Source of the DNA: Eumeta japonica
Taxonomy: Eukaryota; Arthropoda; Insecta; Lepidoptera; Psychidae
Length of the DNA stretch: 64,000 bases
Direction of reading: 5' to 3'
Assembly (NCBI GenBank): GCA_005406025.1
Contig: BGZK01000746.1
Location: forward strand, 186,001-250,000
A program made the translations under genes and the position numbers. This document shows, piece by piece, positions 46,301 through 57,059 of this stretch; the stretch's first letter is position 1, and the number at the start of each line of letters is the position of its first letter. Under the pieces are notes generated by a model. The model was not told the origin of the DNA and made no database searches. It worked only from the letters and a program-made list of their open reading frames with translations.

Positions 46301-46874
46301 AATTAATTTTGAGATTTTTGTCTCATGACACACTAGATTATGTTATATATATATTTTATTATTACTAGTTCTTGTTAAATTTTGCGTTGTTCTACGATTA
46401 ACTTACACCTGTTTGAACTTGAATATGACTAAAATTCTTTTTTTTTATTATAAACTGATATAAACTAAACTACCTTTTTAATTATTATTTAAACCATTAA
46501 ACCGATCATTGTTTGAGTTCTATTTTTATTGAACTAGCATACTCCTTATATATATATTCACAACGTGTATTCATATCTTAAATAGGCCAAATTACTTTGA
46601 ACCTATTTTTTTTTCTGAAAGGACCAAGTGATATGGGAATTTTCTTTGTTGCCACCGCCTTTTCTACGTAAATCCTTCACGTCTGCACTCCATTTGACGT
46701 CCGCCGATTTTTCTGTCTAACTGTCAGAATATCCGTCTACCTTCGCCGGCTACAAGAGTTACAAATTCAAGTTTAAGTCAAATCTTTTCAAATGAAAATC
46801 GCCCAGATCAGTTGCAATATTATAAAAATATTTAAGTATAAAAACCAAAACAAATTAATTTAATCATATGATTA

Positions 46875-47230
46875 ACTACCTTTTGCCCGCATTTCCGCCC
46901 GCGTGAGCATCGAATGAATTCCTCTATATTGTTTGACAACAAATCACGCTCTCAATTATGGTTCCGAACGCTATCCTGTTTCTTATTTTTACCACTCTCG
47001 ATTTGTATCACGATCCCGCTTTTGATTCCTACTCGAGTCCCGATCTCAATAGATTTCGATTCTAGACCTCTCTTGATGCCGCTTCAGCTCCCGATTCTTA
47101 TTTCGGTACTGCTGCTCATCTCAATCCCGGTCACGTGGTAGATTCTAATTTTAGTAAAATACTTGATTTCGACGTCGGTCCCGTTTCCGGTTTCAATCTC
47201 TCCCGGTATCGAGTCTCCATTCGCCTTATA
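46875..47230 (-). mobile_element. Helitron-like element, copy F, with long six-base array
   Basis: The minus-strand 3' end is CGCGGGCGGAAATGCGGGCA then AAAGGTAGT, a variant of hairpin-CTAGT. About 300 bases of degenerate six-base units (GGGATC, GAAATC, GAGAGT...) precede it, the longest such array in the window. The array makes a spurious plus-strand frame at 46914-47141. The 5' end was not found. Confidence 0.5.
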
Positions 47231-47662
47231 ATTTTATATCGCTATCGCTTACTATTCTGTTCTGGATGGAACCGAAGCAAATTCTAATATTAAAATAAAA
47301 TTTAGACTATATTTCTCGGCAATATCGTAGCTTTTCATTATGGAAGAAATAGTATTAGTGCAGTAGTTTGATTCAATAGTAAAAATACGCAGACAAAGTC
47401 GGGTAAACAGGTTAGTTTTTTTTTTCTAAAAACCTCATTTGTGCGTACAATATATCGCCTATTTTATAGTAATACAATAAATGCAAAGAAAACGAACAAA
47501 ATAGACATTCAAAGAAGATGATTTATCCTTGTGCAAGATTTAATTACCATCCTTTTCGAAAATTAGCTTCAAAAAAACAAAGAAACAAATACTTTATCGA
47601 AAGACAGTCAAAATAAAGATTTAAAAATTTTAAGTCGGCAGACTGGGTAGTGTTGCAGCAAA

Positions 47663-48790
47663 GGACGGTTGAAACAAAACAAATATCTCGTGAGTGGTAA
47701 AGAGAGTGTGGAGGGGAGGACGAAGCGGATGACAGTTCCGAACACGTATCTCAATGTTGCGACGTTACTCGCACAGTGATGTTGTGGTACAGGAGACCCG
47801 TATTGTATTTTGGTATCCAAAAGTATTTTTCTTCTGAGATTTATAATATTATCTCGTGTTCTATTTAAGTCAAAGTATTGAGTATGTGTTTGTGATTTTT
47901 ATGAAAGTTGTAGAATATGGAATAATAACTAGTTTTAATGTGTTATTATTACGACTATTTTTATAAACTGTCTTTTACTAAAGGCGGAGTTGGGGACCGT
48001 TGAAACAATTTTTGTAGGTACGGTTGAAACAGCAAATATATTATTTTACTTGTTTTCTAGATGCCGAGTTGTCGCATAAGAAAGACCTTCAGAGGGCAGA
48101 GTGACTTGTCGAGGTATAAAGGTACATATGAGGAGGTTAAAGCTGGAGATTTACTATAAAAAGCGGTTATAAGCATGGAATTAACCACTGTTCTCTCCTA
48201 AAATATTTACGAAAGCGATATGCATCGAGTCATTATATCTAAAGAGCAGATCCGGAGAAAAGTTGACTCGTGCACCAGTTGTAAACAGTGGGCTAACGAA
48301 AACTGCACAGAAGGTGGTCTTAGCTATGTTTGCTACACATTGCGTCTCAGATTGATTCCTAAGCTAAAATTTTAATCGAATGAAGACACGTTTCTTTTTA
48401 ATTAATTCTTAAAATTATTTTCGTTTAGTTTGCTTTGTTTTAAAGAATACTGTTGATCTTTATTGTTTTTGTTAATTGCGTTAATTGTTTATTATTCGTC
48501 AAATATCGATTGGAAATATCGTTTTGAGCATTAAAAATTTGAACACTGATTATTGTTGTCATGCGGTGCCATAATTATATTTATAATTAGAATTTATAGT
48601 AAATAAAACATGATAAAGAATTATATTTTATAATATAATTAATATACATTATTATATATTTTAATTGCATTATAAAATATAATAAATGTAATATAATGTA
48701 ATTATAATGCATTTGAATGGGTTTTAACTGATCCCAATCGCTGTTTCAACCGCCTGCGGCATGGGGACGATTGAAACAAATCGAGTATTT
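47663..48790 (+). mobile_element. Pogo-like DNA transposon remnant with GGACGGTTGAAAC repeats
   Basis: Five copies of a 13-base motif of the GGACGGTTGAAAC type occur at 47663, 47994, 48018 (partial), 48743-48752 (minus strand) and 48765, bracketing a transposase-like fragment at 48061-48245. Several are extended to GGGGACxxTTGAAAC. The arrangement suggests subterminal binding repeats of one element; exact ends were not identified. Confidence 0.5.
48061..48245 (+). pseudogene. Pogo-type transposase N-terminus (psq-like helix-turn-helix), broken
   Basis: After a TTTTCTAG acceptor the frame reads MPSCRIRKT, then SRYKGTYEEVKAGDL and a stop. The homology continues in another frame as HGINHCSLLKYLRKRY. 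The order (RKT, EEVKAG, GINxxxLxxYLRKR) is that of the psq-type helix-turn-helix starting pogo-family transposases. At least one frameshift and stop inactivate it, and the catalytic domain is not seen downstream. Confidence 0.55.
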
Positions 48791-48964
48791 TTTTGAAATT
48801 TTGTATACATGTAAAAATAACACCCCAGAAACTTAAATGGTATAGCACTTTCGCAGATAAAAATGCGGTCTTGAATTTGACATATCATCATCAGGTTCAT
48901 AAACAACAATACAATGAACGATAAAAGCCAAATCTTAGATTATGTGCTTCATAAAATAAAAATA

Positions 48965-49210
48965 CTAAGTACGGCATCCCATACCGATTGGCCGCGATAG
49001 ACGAAGTCCTCCAAGCCCCAATTTATTGGGAATACGGACAACAGCCATCCAATATGTTGCTTCGGGGGTTTTTTGGTCCGTGAAAGTCGGACACACCCTA
49101 CGCACGCGGGTGCGTGGCAGCTCAATAGGTTTTTTATCACCCTCTTCCTGCAAGGAGAAAAAAAAATGCTTCTACCTGCACTGTATCAGTATTGCACCTG
49201 CACCTGTTCA
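48965..49210. other. GC-richer block, probably repeat-derived
   Basis: Composition rises sharply between AT-rich flanks. Frames are open on both strands without motif (49026-49223 plus, 49153-48965 minus). CACCTGCACCTGTTCAATAC-type near-duplications occur at 49177-49223. Origin unknown. Confidence 0.25.
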
Positions 49211-49607
49211 ATACTGCACCTAGTCTACAGTCCACGATAGTACGTAGCATACGTGTCGGCATATTGGCAGTGATGATCTACATCTCTATTGACACCTAGT
49301 GTCCAAAAACATATTTTTTCAAAAGTCATTTCTAATTTAATGAGCTAGTATTTTTATGAGTATTATAATTACTCTTCGCAGAAAACTCACTTCTCCACTA
49401 GACTAACTTAAAAAAAAAAATTCTCACAACCAGCATTGTGCCTCCAGACTACTGCGGTAATTTCCATTCAGTGTTGTCGTGCATAAAATCGAAATCATTA
49501 GTAATGAATATAGAGTTCCTAGACGTAAAATCATTTTAGAACTCGTTCTAATACACAAGCGGCAAAAGTTTTGTTGATATGGTCACTGTATGACAACAAC
49601 TAAAGCC

Positions 49608-49837
49608 TTTCCGCGCTGGTCTAGTGCGGGCCGGGGGCTGTTCACGGCCGAGAAACCAAAGTGGTGACAAAGTTCGGGACCGACGGCTTAGAATTGTTCT
49701 CCGGGGAGCGGAATGAATGGTTTAAATTGACTTTCGAGTTAAAAACTCGTTGGACAATTCGCCTGTGGTCAAAATCGAACCCAGTACCTCCTGGTTCGAA
49801 GGTAAAACGTCCTTTTAACCCCTGAGCTACCACCGCC
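49608..49837 (-). mobile_element. tRNA-derived SINE, copy 3 (best preserved)
   Basis: The minus-strand head GGCGGTGGTAGCTCAGGGGT has a good pol III A box (TAGCTCAGGGG). The B box is GGTTCGATTTT within GGAGGTACTGGGTTCGATTT. The body contains AACGAGTTTTTAACTCG. The length is about 230 bases. This is the clearest of the four copies and supports the tRNA-derived origin. Confidence 0.7.
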
Positions 49838-49916
49838 GTAATTCATGTATTACAATAATTCATTTATTACAATAATTCACGTATTACATCCTTATTTTCA
49901 TGATGCACATTATTTT

Positions 49917-50445
49917 TAGGATTCCGTTCCGTGAGATTGCGTAAAATATCACTACGTTGTCCACTTGTCTGTTAAGACCTTTCTTTTCAAAAACGCGTGA
50001 AGGTATCAAGTTGAAATTAACATTAAATACTTATGTTCTGCGATTCCTTGAAGTAAAAAATACGGCTATTTATGTCTTATATTTTGGAATTTGCAAGTAA
50101 ATCAAAATCTATAAGGTACTTCCCATTGACCTAGAATCATGAAAGTTGGCAAAAAGGTTTCTGAAATGCATAATTTGGAGTGACACATATCATACGAAAA
50201 AAATGCGATTACAAACTTATAGTTGCAATTGGAATTTTATATTCGGATACTATTAATTTGAAATTATTAAAAAAAAAACAAAAGTTTTAATATTCGTTAC
50301 ACCAGTATCGCGTCAGTATTGGTATTGAAAACAGACAAATATCATTGAGATTTTATGGATGAAAATTTAAATACAGAATTGAGTTTGTACAGCACCCTCA
50401 CAGTGCGAGCCTTGTTTGCACTTGTCGGGTTTCTTTTTCTCATTT
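49917..50445 (+). repeat. Near-complete TTAGGGTTCC-type dispersed repeat
   Basis: It starts TTTTTAGGATTCCGTTCC and continues CACTTGTCTGTTAAGACC, AACGCGTGAAGGTATCAAG, AAGGTACTTCCCATTGACC and GAATCATGAAAGTTGGC. It ends GTGCGAGCCTTGTTTGCACT then TGTCGGGTTTCTTTTT. Both ends and the internal order match the repeat family as I remember it. About 530 bases; non-coding. The minus-strand frame at 50615-50367 is partly this repeat in antisense. Confidence 0.6.
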
Positions 50446-50933
50446 GCATTCACTATTACTAATATAGCAGCCTCTTGATCTGAATATTGTACGATCAGGA
50501 ACGGAATCCACAGTGCACGAGTGTCTATCGCCCTTGACAGAATTACACTCCATTTAGCAATCAAGCTCTCTTGTACCCCTCTAGTACTTATTATATTCAC
50601 CAATCCCTCAGGCAACGCGCGTATATTTCACAGCTCCACGTCTCCATTATGTTTTACTGCTTATGTTAATTCTTTGCAAAGCCTTGTCAATACAAATTGC
50701 GGCTATTAGCCCTTTACGGCTTTATTGGCGGCAATAGCAATAAAAAATTGACTCGCCGTGTCGTTTCTGTGTTATGTAGGTGCGGTAGGAGTTTCTGAGT
50801 GATCGAATTTAATATTACGCAATAAAAATAAAACGATTGAAATAAATCATTTTGATAATTATATTTAGAAACATTGAAGTTGATGCTGTGTTATATTTTG
50901 TTACATTATCGTGTATATTTTTTGAAGATTATA
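50446..50933. other. Non-coding
   Basis: No exon supported between the dispersed repeat and the mariner end. Confidence 0.35.
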
Positions 50934-52110
50934 TTAGGTCGAGGCAAAAGTTTTTCGTATTTTACATACAAATTGAAGAAAAATTTTCATCATACTTTAT
51001 TTACATTTGATTATAATATATACATCATTTTGTTCAAAAACTTCTTGCCATTTGTAAATAGTGATTGATATAACACCATTGCTGTAGAAATTTTGGGACT
51101 TCTGATCAAAAAACTGCGACAAGCTATTTTGACAGTCCTTCTTGTCAACCTAACACCACCCTAAAAATTCTGAAGAGACCCAAACAGGTGAAAATTTGAG
51201 AGTGCAAAATCAGGCCTATATGGCGGATGCATTAACGCTTACCAACTAAACTCTAAAAATTTGCTGTGTGACTAAAAATAGTTGTGGTCTGGTGTTATAA
51301 ATGAGAAAAACCATAGTCTTTCTGTTTATCGATTCCGGCTGTTTCTTTTTCTCTACCTCTTGCTTGAGTCTCATCAGATGTTGGCAGTAGAGATTTGAAT
51401 TTATGATTTTGCCCGGCAGTAAAAGCTCATAATGAATAATGCCCTTACAATCCCGTTATACACATAGCATCAACTTATTGCAAATTAGTCCGGATTTCGT
51501 TGTAGTCTGTGGAACTTGCTTGCGTTTTGACCATGATCTTGTTTGCACATTCTTGTCGTATCTCATTCATTTTTCATCACCGCTGATCAATATTTAAAAA
51601 AAACGGCTCGGTTTCATCACCTTTCCATAAAGAATTGCAAATTAGTACACGATTCATTAGATTTCTACCAGATAACTCGTGCGGGGTCCAAGTATGGAGC
51701 TATTTTGTATATCCAGCTTTTTTCAAATGGGTCGAAACTGTTTTGTGATCAATCTTCAGCTCTTCAGATATGTCGTAAGAACTTATATACAGATCTTGTT
51801 CTGCTTTCTCCAAAATGGCATCGACTTTATCCGTAACAAGTCGACTAGAGTGAGATTCATCTTTGACACCAACTACCTTATTTAACCTAACCTAAGTGAA
51901 AGTGCTCAAACCAGTTTTGTGCTACTTTTACCGACACTGCATTAGGTCCATAAACGTTATAAATTTTTGTCGCGGCTTGTCTCGCATTTTTCCTTTTTTT
52001 GTAATAAAACTTCAAAATGTATCGAATTTCTACGTTAGATTCTCTCACTTTGGTGGACAGAGAAACAATAGAAAAATCGTATAATACCGTTTTTACTTTT
52101 TATTTTTCTT
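50934..52110 (-). mobile_element. Mariner-like element
   Basis: The left end reads TA|TTAGGTCGAGGCAAAAGTTT, then TTCGTATTTT, a typical mariner terminal inverted repeat at a TA site. It contains a broken transposase on the minus strand. The other terminal repeat was not found near 52100-52200, so that end is degraded or lost. Confidence 0.75.
50985..52090 (-). pseudogene. Mariner transposase, inactivated
   Basis: Minus-strand segments in order: IRYILKFYYKK... and VYGPNAVSVKVAQNWFEHF (about 52050-51900, N-terminal DNA-binding), VTDKVDAI, SSYDISEELKIDHKTV and HLKKAGYT (about 51840-51700), ISGDEK (about 51585, first catalytic Asp region), RSWSKR, and HPPYRPDFALSNFHLFGSLQNF (in part, about 51230-51170). 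A deletion lies between the second and third of these, where TTAGGTTAGGTTAAATAAGG sits. In-frame stops are frequent. It is a different mariner subgroup from the copy at 39-40 kb. No active protein can be made. Confidence 0.85.
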
Positions 52111-52686
52111 TTTTAACATATCGTCTATTTAATGGTATCGAATCTAGCTGGATACACACAGCACAACCGAATTGATTTTACTGCAACTTTTTACTTACTT
52201 AAGCGATACGATGATGATTAAAATATGACGTGTCTAAACATTTTAGGAAACTTTGTGGTTTAAGACCACTAATGAAAACCATGTAATAACTTTTAGCGTT
52301 GTAAATATTTTGTCTCCAGTACATCTACGTGGTAATATGTGTTTTTTATTTAAATTTGGTGTCACATGATTTAAATTTGTGTCTTTTTATGGTTGCGTAT
52401 GTTTTCCAGCGATAGTTAATTTTAATTTTAAGCTTAACGGTCCCTTATTGACTGTTGGTTGCTAGTTATTATGTAACTAAAATGATAGGGAATATATTGT
52501 CTCCAGAACATCTATTTTATACTATGGATCTTGGTATTTAAATTTGGTGTCCCTGGAAATGCTTTGATTTGAATTTGTACGTTTTTATGGTTGCATATAT
52601 TTTTCAGCGATAATTAATTTTAATCTTAATTCTCGACGGTCACATAGTAACTGTAAGCGTCAGAAAACGATAAGTTTCCTTTAGTC

Positions 52687-52727
52687 AATAATTTTATTGT
52701 TTTACAAAAAAAAACAATAAAATTATT
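52687..52727. repeat. Perfect 17-base hairpin
   Basis: AATAATTTTATTGTTTT at 52687-52703 pairs exactly with 52711-52727 around an A-rich loop; flanking CCTTTA...TTAAAGG extends the symmetry imperfectly. Confidence 0.75.
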
Positions 52728-52965
52728 AACTTAAATTAAAGGGAAAGAATTTGCAGGCTTTTAAATCTTATAATAAAATTATTAAATTTGATAGTTTGTA
52801 ATGTCTTTAGTAACACATATAATACAAATAATTTGAATTATAAATAATTTTGAAAATTATTCTTTTGTATTATTATATTTTGTATTATTATTATAATTTT
52901 GTATTATTTTGTACTAATATTAAATTAGTCTTTGAAAATTATGTATAGAATGCAGATTAGGTTGG

Positions 52966-53456
52966 TTCAAAAATTGACTATTTTTTTCGAAACCTCCATA
53001 TAAAAAGTTCCGGAAAGGTGTAAATAGACGCCTGCGAAAAGTAGAGCTCTTAATATTTAGAGGCCGCTTATCTCGAATTTCTATTTCCTATTTACATATC
53101 TAAAATTTAATAGCATGGGATTTGTTTTTGAATTGGGAATTTTGTAACTCTTCAACGGCTTCATGGATTGCTAAAGCCATAATATATTCTTGTCTTCTAC
53201 GATTTTGTAGAATTTTTTGACAAAATTTTGAAATTAATCACTAGTTATCGCAATATTATATATACATATTTGCTTATTTTTTTAAATTTAATAGAACATG
53301 AAAAAAGGTAATTTTACAATTTCCAAATCGAAAAGCTCAGCAGATTTATATATATTTATCTGCTTATTTCTTATTATTAAAATAATAGTTTTCATCTGGT
53401 TGCTGCAAAAAAATTAACTGGGCTGGTTCAAAGGAATCGACAATTTTTTTTGAAAA
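52966..53456 (+). repeat. Direct repeat of a TTGGTTCAAA motif, about 450 bases apart
   Basis: GGTTGGTTCAAAAATTGACT at about 52969 and GGGCTGGTTCAAAGGAATCG at about 53420 each run on into GAC(T/A)ATTTTTTT and GAAA. They may be the two ends, or two insertions, of an unclassified element. Confidence 0.4.
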
Positions 53457-53627
53457 AAAAAATGCCTAATGCTGATGTGACCATGAAAGACCTTTTGACC
53501 ATTCTATTGAATGTAAAACTGAAATGTAGAATGAGATTGGTGACAGGTGAAATTGAAAACGAGTAATAAGTAACATAAGTAAGTCATAATTTTAAATCCC
53601 TGACCAGAACGAAAATCAAGTAAAGCA

Positions 53628-54125
53628 ACGATAAATTCTAAATGCACTACACACGACAAACTTTCTTTTTTATGTAAGCAATAAAGTGAATGCTGCTAGT
53701 ATACATATATAATGTATACTAGCAACTATATATATGGTATATAATCAAATACAATATAGCTGTGTTCATAGAGACCCTGCGGGTTAAGCAAATTAGTATC
53801 TCGTCTTATCGGGCAATCGGCCGTCCTCGGCTACGCGGCTACCCCGTAACGGCATTAGTCACGGCACACTGCATTTATTAGAATCATATTTCATCTGAAC
53901 CTAAATAACTGGAGCGTGTTACTTAACAAGCTTATTCAATAGATGGAGAAAGCTTTAATGAGAGCTTTCAGCGAGCTTATAACCTCATTGATGTAATAAA
54001 ACAGCTGTCTGTTTGTGCCGTAGTAAATCATACCGACATGAAACAGATGGATGTAATAGATATCAAGAGACTTATCTCAAGCAAATCTTATTTATCTGGA
54101 ATGGGTACGATAAATTCTAAATGCA
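53628..54125 (+). repeat. 19-base direct repeats 479 bases apart
   Basis: ACGATAAATTCTAAATGCA occurs at 53628-53646 and again at 54107-54125. The interval holds a hairpin (TGCTAGTATACAT with ATGTATACTAGCA, 53694-53724) and a CpG-rich stretch at 53770-53870. The repeats could be a long target duplication or a segmental duplication. Confidence 0.6.
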
Positions 54126-55590
54126 TAAACTAAAAATTATCATTGAAAGATTTTTTAAATAACTTTATTAACTTTAATTATTCGTATAAGCCACAAAATT
54201 TCCCTCTGCCGAACCCTAGTCCTCTAAGAGTCTAGTCTAGTCTGCTCTTGTGCCTATTGAGGTATACACCCTGGAAGTAGCATCTAATACATTAATAAGG
54301 ATGATATTTTTTTAGTTCCCCTAATTAGTGCAACTGGCATTAGAAAAAGACCACGTTTCACAAAAATCAGATGTGTTTATTTTTTGATGCAGTATGCAAT
54401 AACATCACCATTAAATGCGTTAAATTCAAAATGTTTGTATGCATATATATCAGTTAAAAAACTTATTAGCATTTTTTAAATTAGTAAATCATTTTTCAGC
54501 ACAGAATCTGCTAAGAATATTAAAAGTGCCGATTGGGATAGACGAGGTCAAAATAATTATTTTAAATTTATGTGATAGAACTTCTAAAATATTATATACG
54601 TTGATGATTACGTCATAGTCTTTAGAAGCTTCGTTCAATGTATTTTATAAATTTCAGATGTACATAAAGATACTTTTATTGTAGCAGACTAGCAAAGAGG
54701 CAAGTCGGTTACCTTAAAATAAATGATCACTTCCTGCTTATAGACATCCGCAATTTAGAAAAGCATGTAACACATCACCGTGCTATTAAAGAGACACATT
54801 TCTATAGTGTCAATGTCACATTTGCTTGGCATCACTTTTTATGGAAAGGGGTTGCCACAGATTCAACGTGCGCTTTAGAAGTTTGCCTCTACATGAAGAA
54901 GATGAGGTTATTTATTGTTATGACGAGTGTTTTTCAAATGAGCAGTTGGTACGATGATAAAAATGGAAGTGAAATTAACATAGAAAGAAATTATGAAAGT
55001 GGTAAAATATTAAAAACCTGCAAAAGCTACTGTACGTGATAGAATTTCGTTAGCTATGATGCGAGATGGTAATGTTGATGCATCTCTATCGAAAGCCTTA
55101 TCACATCCAGCAAATTTTCCAGCTTCCTTATCTTTCATTAGTTTCATTGTTTTTTTCCTGTCTTAATTTCACATTCATTATCATTATCATTTTATATTTG
55201 TCGTAGTAAACTGTCTTGTACCACTGTATCCCCACATGCAAAAACACTTTTGAAACAAATGCTTCATATGCTTTTTTTTTCTTTCAAGAGATTATTATTA
55301 TCGTCTCTAATCTCAAGTATATTTATGTCTCGGAATCACTCCAGGGTTTTTCCACCAAATCTCGGAGACGTTTTTAATTCTAATATAAATTATTCGAAAC
55401 ACTCTTGACATAGTTTTCTTTCATATCGGTCTTTGTTATTTTAGCAGAAACTCTAACGCAAACCACTAAACATTAATCGATTTCGATATCATAACGTATT
55501 AAATAAATAAATAAACATAATGTTTTGTTTCGGTGAGCGTTTTTTATAAGAATGAACTAAAGCAATAAATTCAAAGTGACACCGCGTGAG
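54126..55590. other. Non-coding; possible decayed frame at 54890-55140
   Basis: A plus-strand stretch near 54890-55140 reads like a coding sequence broken by frameshifts (residues such as YDECFSNEQLV, then AMMRDGNVDASLSKALSHP in another frame). I do not recognise it. Otherwise AT-rich DNA without features. Confidence 0.25.
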
Positions 55591-55697
55591 TAAATGCCAC
55601 CCGAGCAAAACCGGGGCGGGTCGTCAGTATTGAATGAAAGGCTCTTGTTAACGTACACCGATTTTCAATTATCAGAATTATTTACGCCGAATGCAGC

Positions 55698-55728
55698 TAT
55701 ATAAATACGGTTACAGTGTTTCAGGCCA
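55698..55728 (+). promoter_or_regulatory. Putative TATA-box promoter
   Basis: TATATAAATA at 55698-55707 lies 30 bases before CCAGTT, an initiator-like site with +1 A at 55728. Spacing is textbook. Upstream DNA (55570-55640) is CpG-rich. Confidence 0.3.
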
Positions 55729-55748
55729 GTTGCTAACACAGAGGCGTA

Positions 55749-55802
55749 ATGAAAAAATTGGGTATATGTAAACATTTTTTTTTAAAGTCGGACAAAACGC
55801 AG
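55749..55802 (+). CDS. Candidate short first coding exon after the TATA promoter
   Basis: The first ATG after the putative start site (55749) opens 18 codons (MKKLGICK...) that end in CAG directly followed by GTAATT at 55803, a usable splice donor. The leader would be only about 20 bases, common in insect cuticle-type genes, but the peptide is not clearly a signal sequence. A T-run acceptor (CTTTTTTTCAG|CAATC) lies at 56076/56077; joining there in frame gives a quick stop, so the next exon is unknown. Confidence 0.25.
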
Positions 55803-56294
55803 GTAATTATATCAAAAAAAAAAGCTTTTCACAATGCGAATATATAGATCTACATCTTTCGAATTTAGAGAATGTCGCAAATTTAAATGAGCAGAATGAT
55901 CTTCGTTATTTTTTTTTAAAGAAAGAAACGTATTCGGTTGCACGAGAAAATAATCTGCGAGACATCAAAAACGAAAGTCGAGATGTCGCGCGACCTGCTG
56001 TGTGAATAAAGCTCGAGTTGGATTTTAATGAGACGCGCCACTCCGCGCCCTTGCGCCGAAGTAATCTTTTTTTCAGCAATCATGAAGGGCTCGTCTGTAG
56101 CATGTCAGTGGGCTTGACGAGTTCGGTTATTTGTATTTTTTTTAATTTGAGCCAGAATTATTACTTTTATTCGAATTTCACTATTTATATACCATAGATT
56201 TATAACTATTAATATATATATATATATATCTACGTTGGCAAAGTCCCAGATTCGCAAAGATAGAATTGGGTGGCGGTCAGATGATCTGTGGTCA

Positions 56295-56400
56295 ACTGTA
56301 GTGACCTGCGTGGCATAGCGGTTGATATCGGACTGTTGCATAGCGATCCAACATTCAATTCTGATTCAAATTATTTTGACATTTTTTCTCTAAAGACCAG
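56295..56400 (+). mobile_element. tRNA-like SINE head fragment
   Basis: CCTGCGTGGCATAGCGGTTG resembles a pol III A box, and CATTCAATTCTGATTC, 45-50 bases on, a B box. ATTTTGACATTTTTTCTCTA follows, as in lepidopteran SINE heads. The copy is short and diverged. Confidence 0.4.
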
Positions 56401-56815
56401 CAAAGTAATCAAATGTTAACTCCATATTATAGTAAAGTGTGTTACTATGCCGTAAAGCGATTCTACGTTGAAATAAGTAGTTTCTTTTTTCACCTCCTTT
56501 TTTGAGGGGGGTTCGTTTTTGCAGACGGAAAAAAATTGACAAACTAAAATACTGGTTCAAAAAATTTTCTACACAATTATATATGTAAAAACCATGATCA
56601 CAGTTAACTAGATAAGAATTCGCGTTTCGTTGCACAAACATCTGATATTAACTTAAATGTTAGCAGGAACATTTTAAAAGTTTTCCGTTTTATTATTGCA
56701 AGTTAATATTAATAAATAGGCACATAGTCCCATTAAGTTGTTTTTGGAACTACTTGAGAAAAACAAAATAAGTATTACTGTATTGTGTGAGGTGTTAATT
56801 CGCGGAAATCCATAG

Positions 56816-57039
56816 TAGACGCTTGCCTGCAACATGCATTAACATGCAGCATGCAACCCACCGCTGACCCTCGAATCTGTCTCTCCACTACGAATCTCTA
56901 TCCAAATGATTGAATATCTGTCAATCCTCTGGAATCAATATTCAATCATTTGGATAGAGATTCGTAGTGGAGAGTCAGATTCGAGGGTCAGCAGTGGGTT
57001 GCATGTTGCATGTTCATGCATGTTGCAGGCAAGCGTCTA
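56816..57039. repeat. Near-perfect 224-base foldback, 100-base arms, 22-base loop
   Basis: Left arm 56816-56915 (TAGACGCTTGCCTGCAACAT...) pairs with right arm 56938-57039 with about four mismatches plus a tiny length difference. The loop is 56916-56937. Arms are GC-richer than the flanks. AAGTATTACT (about 56769) and AGTAATACTT (57042) hint that the symmetry extends outward on the right. It could be a young foldback/MITE, an inverted duplication, or a long-hairpin RNA source. Confidence 0.85.
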
Positions 57040-57059
57040 TAAGTAATACTTCCATATAG

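Noticed and set aside
46914..47141. 75-codon plus-strand frame rich in Ile, Pro, Leu and Ser
   Set aside because: Translation of the degenerate six-base array; the apparent periodic protein is an artefact of the DNA repeat.
49780..49837. Functional tRNA gene
   Set aside because: A and B boxes are present, but the sequence does not close into a cloverleaf with an acceptor stem and continues into the SINE body.
50367..50615. 82-codon minus-strand frame
   Set aside because: Its end is antisense of the GCACTTGTCGGGTTTC tail of the dispersed repeat ending at 50445.
51543..52084. Plus-strand open frames of 97, 68 and 62 codons
   Set aside because: They are the antisense of the mariner transposase remnant at 50985-52090.
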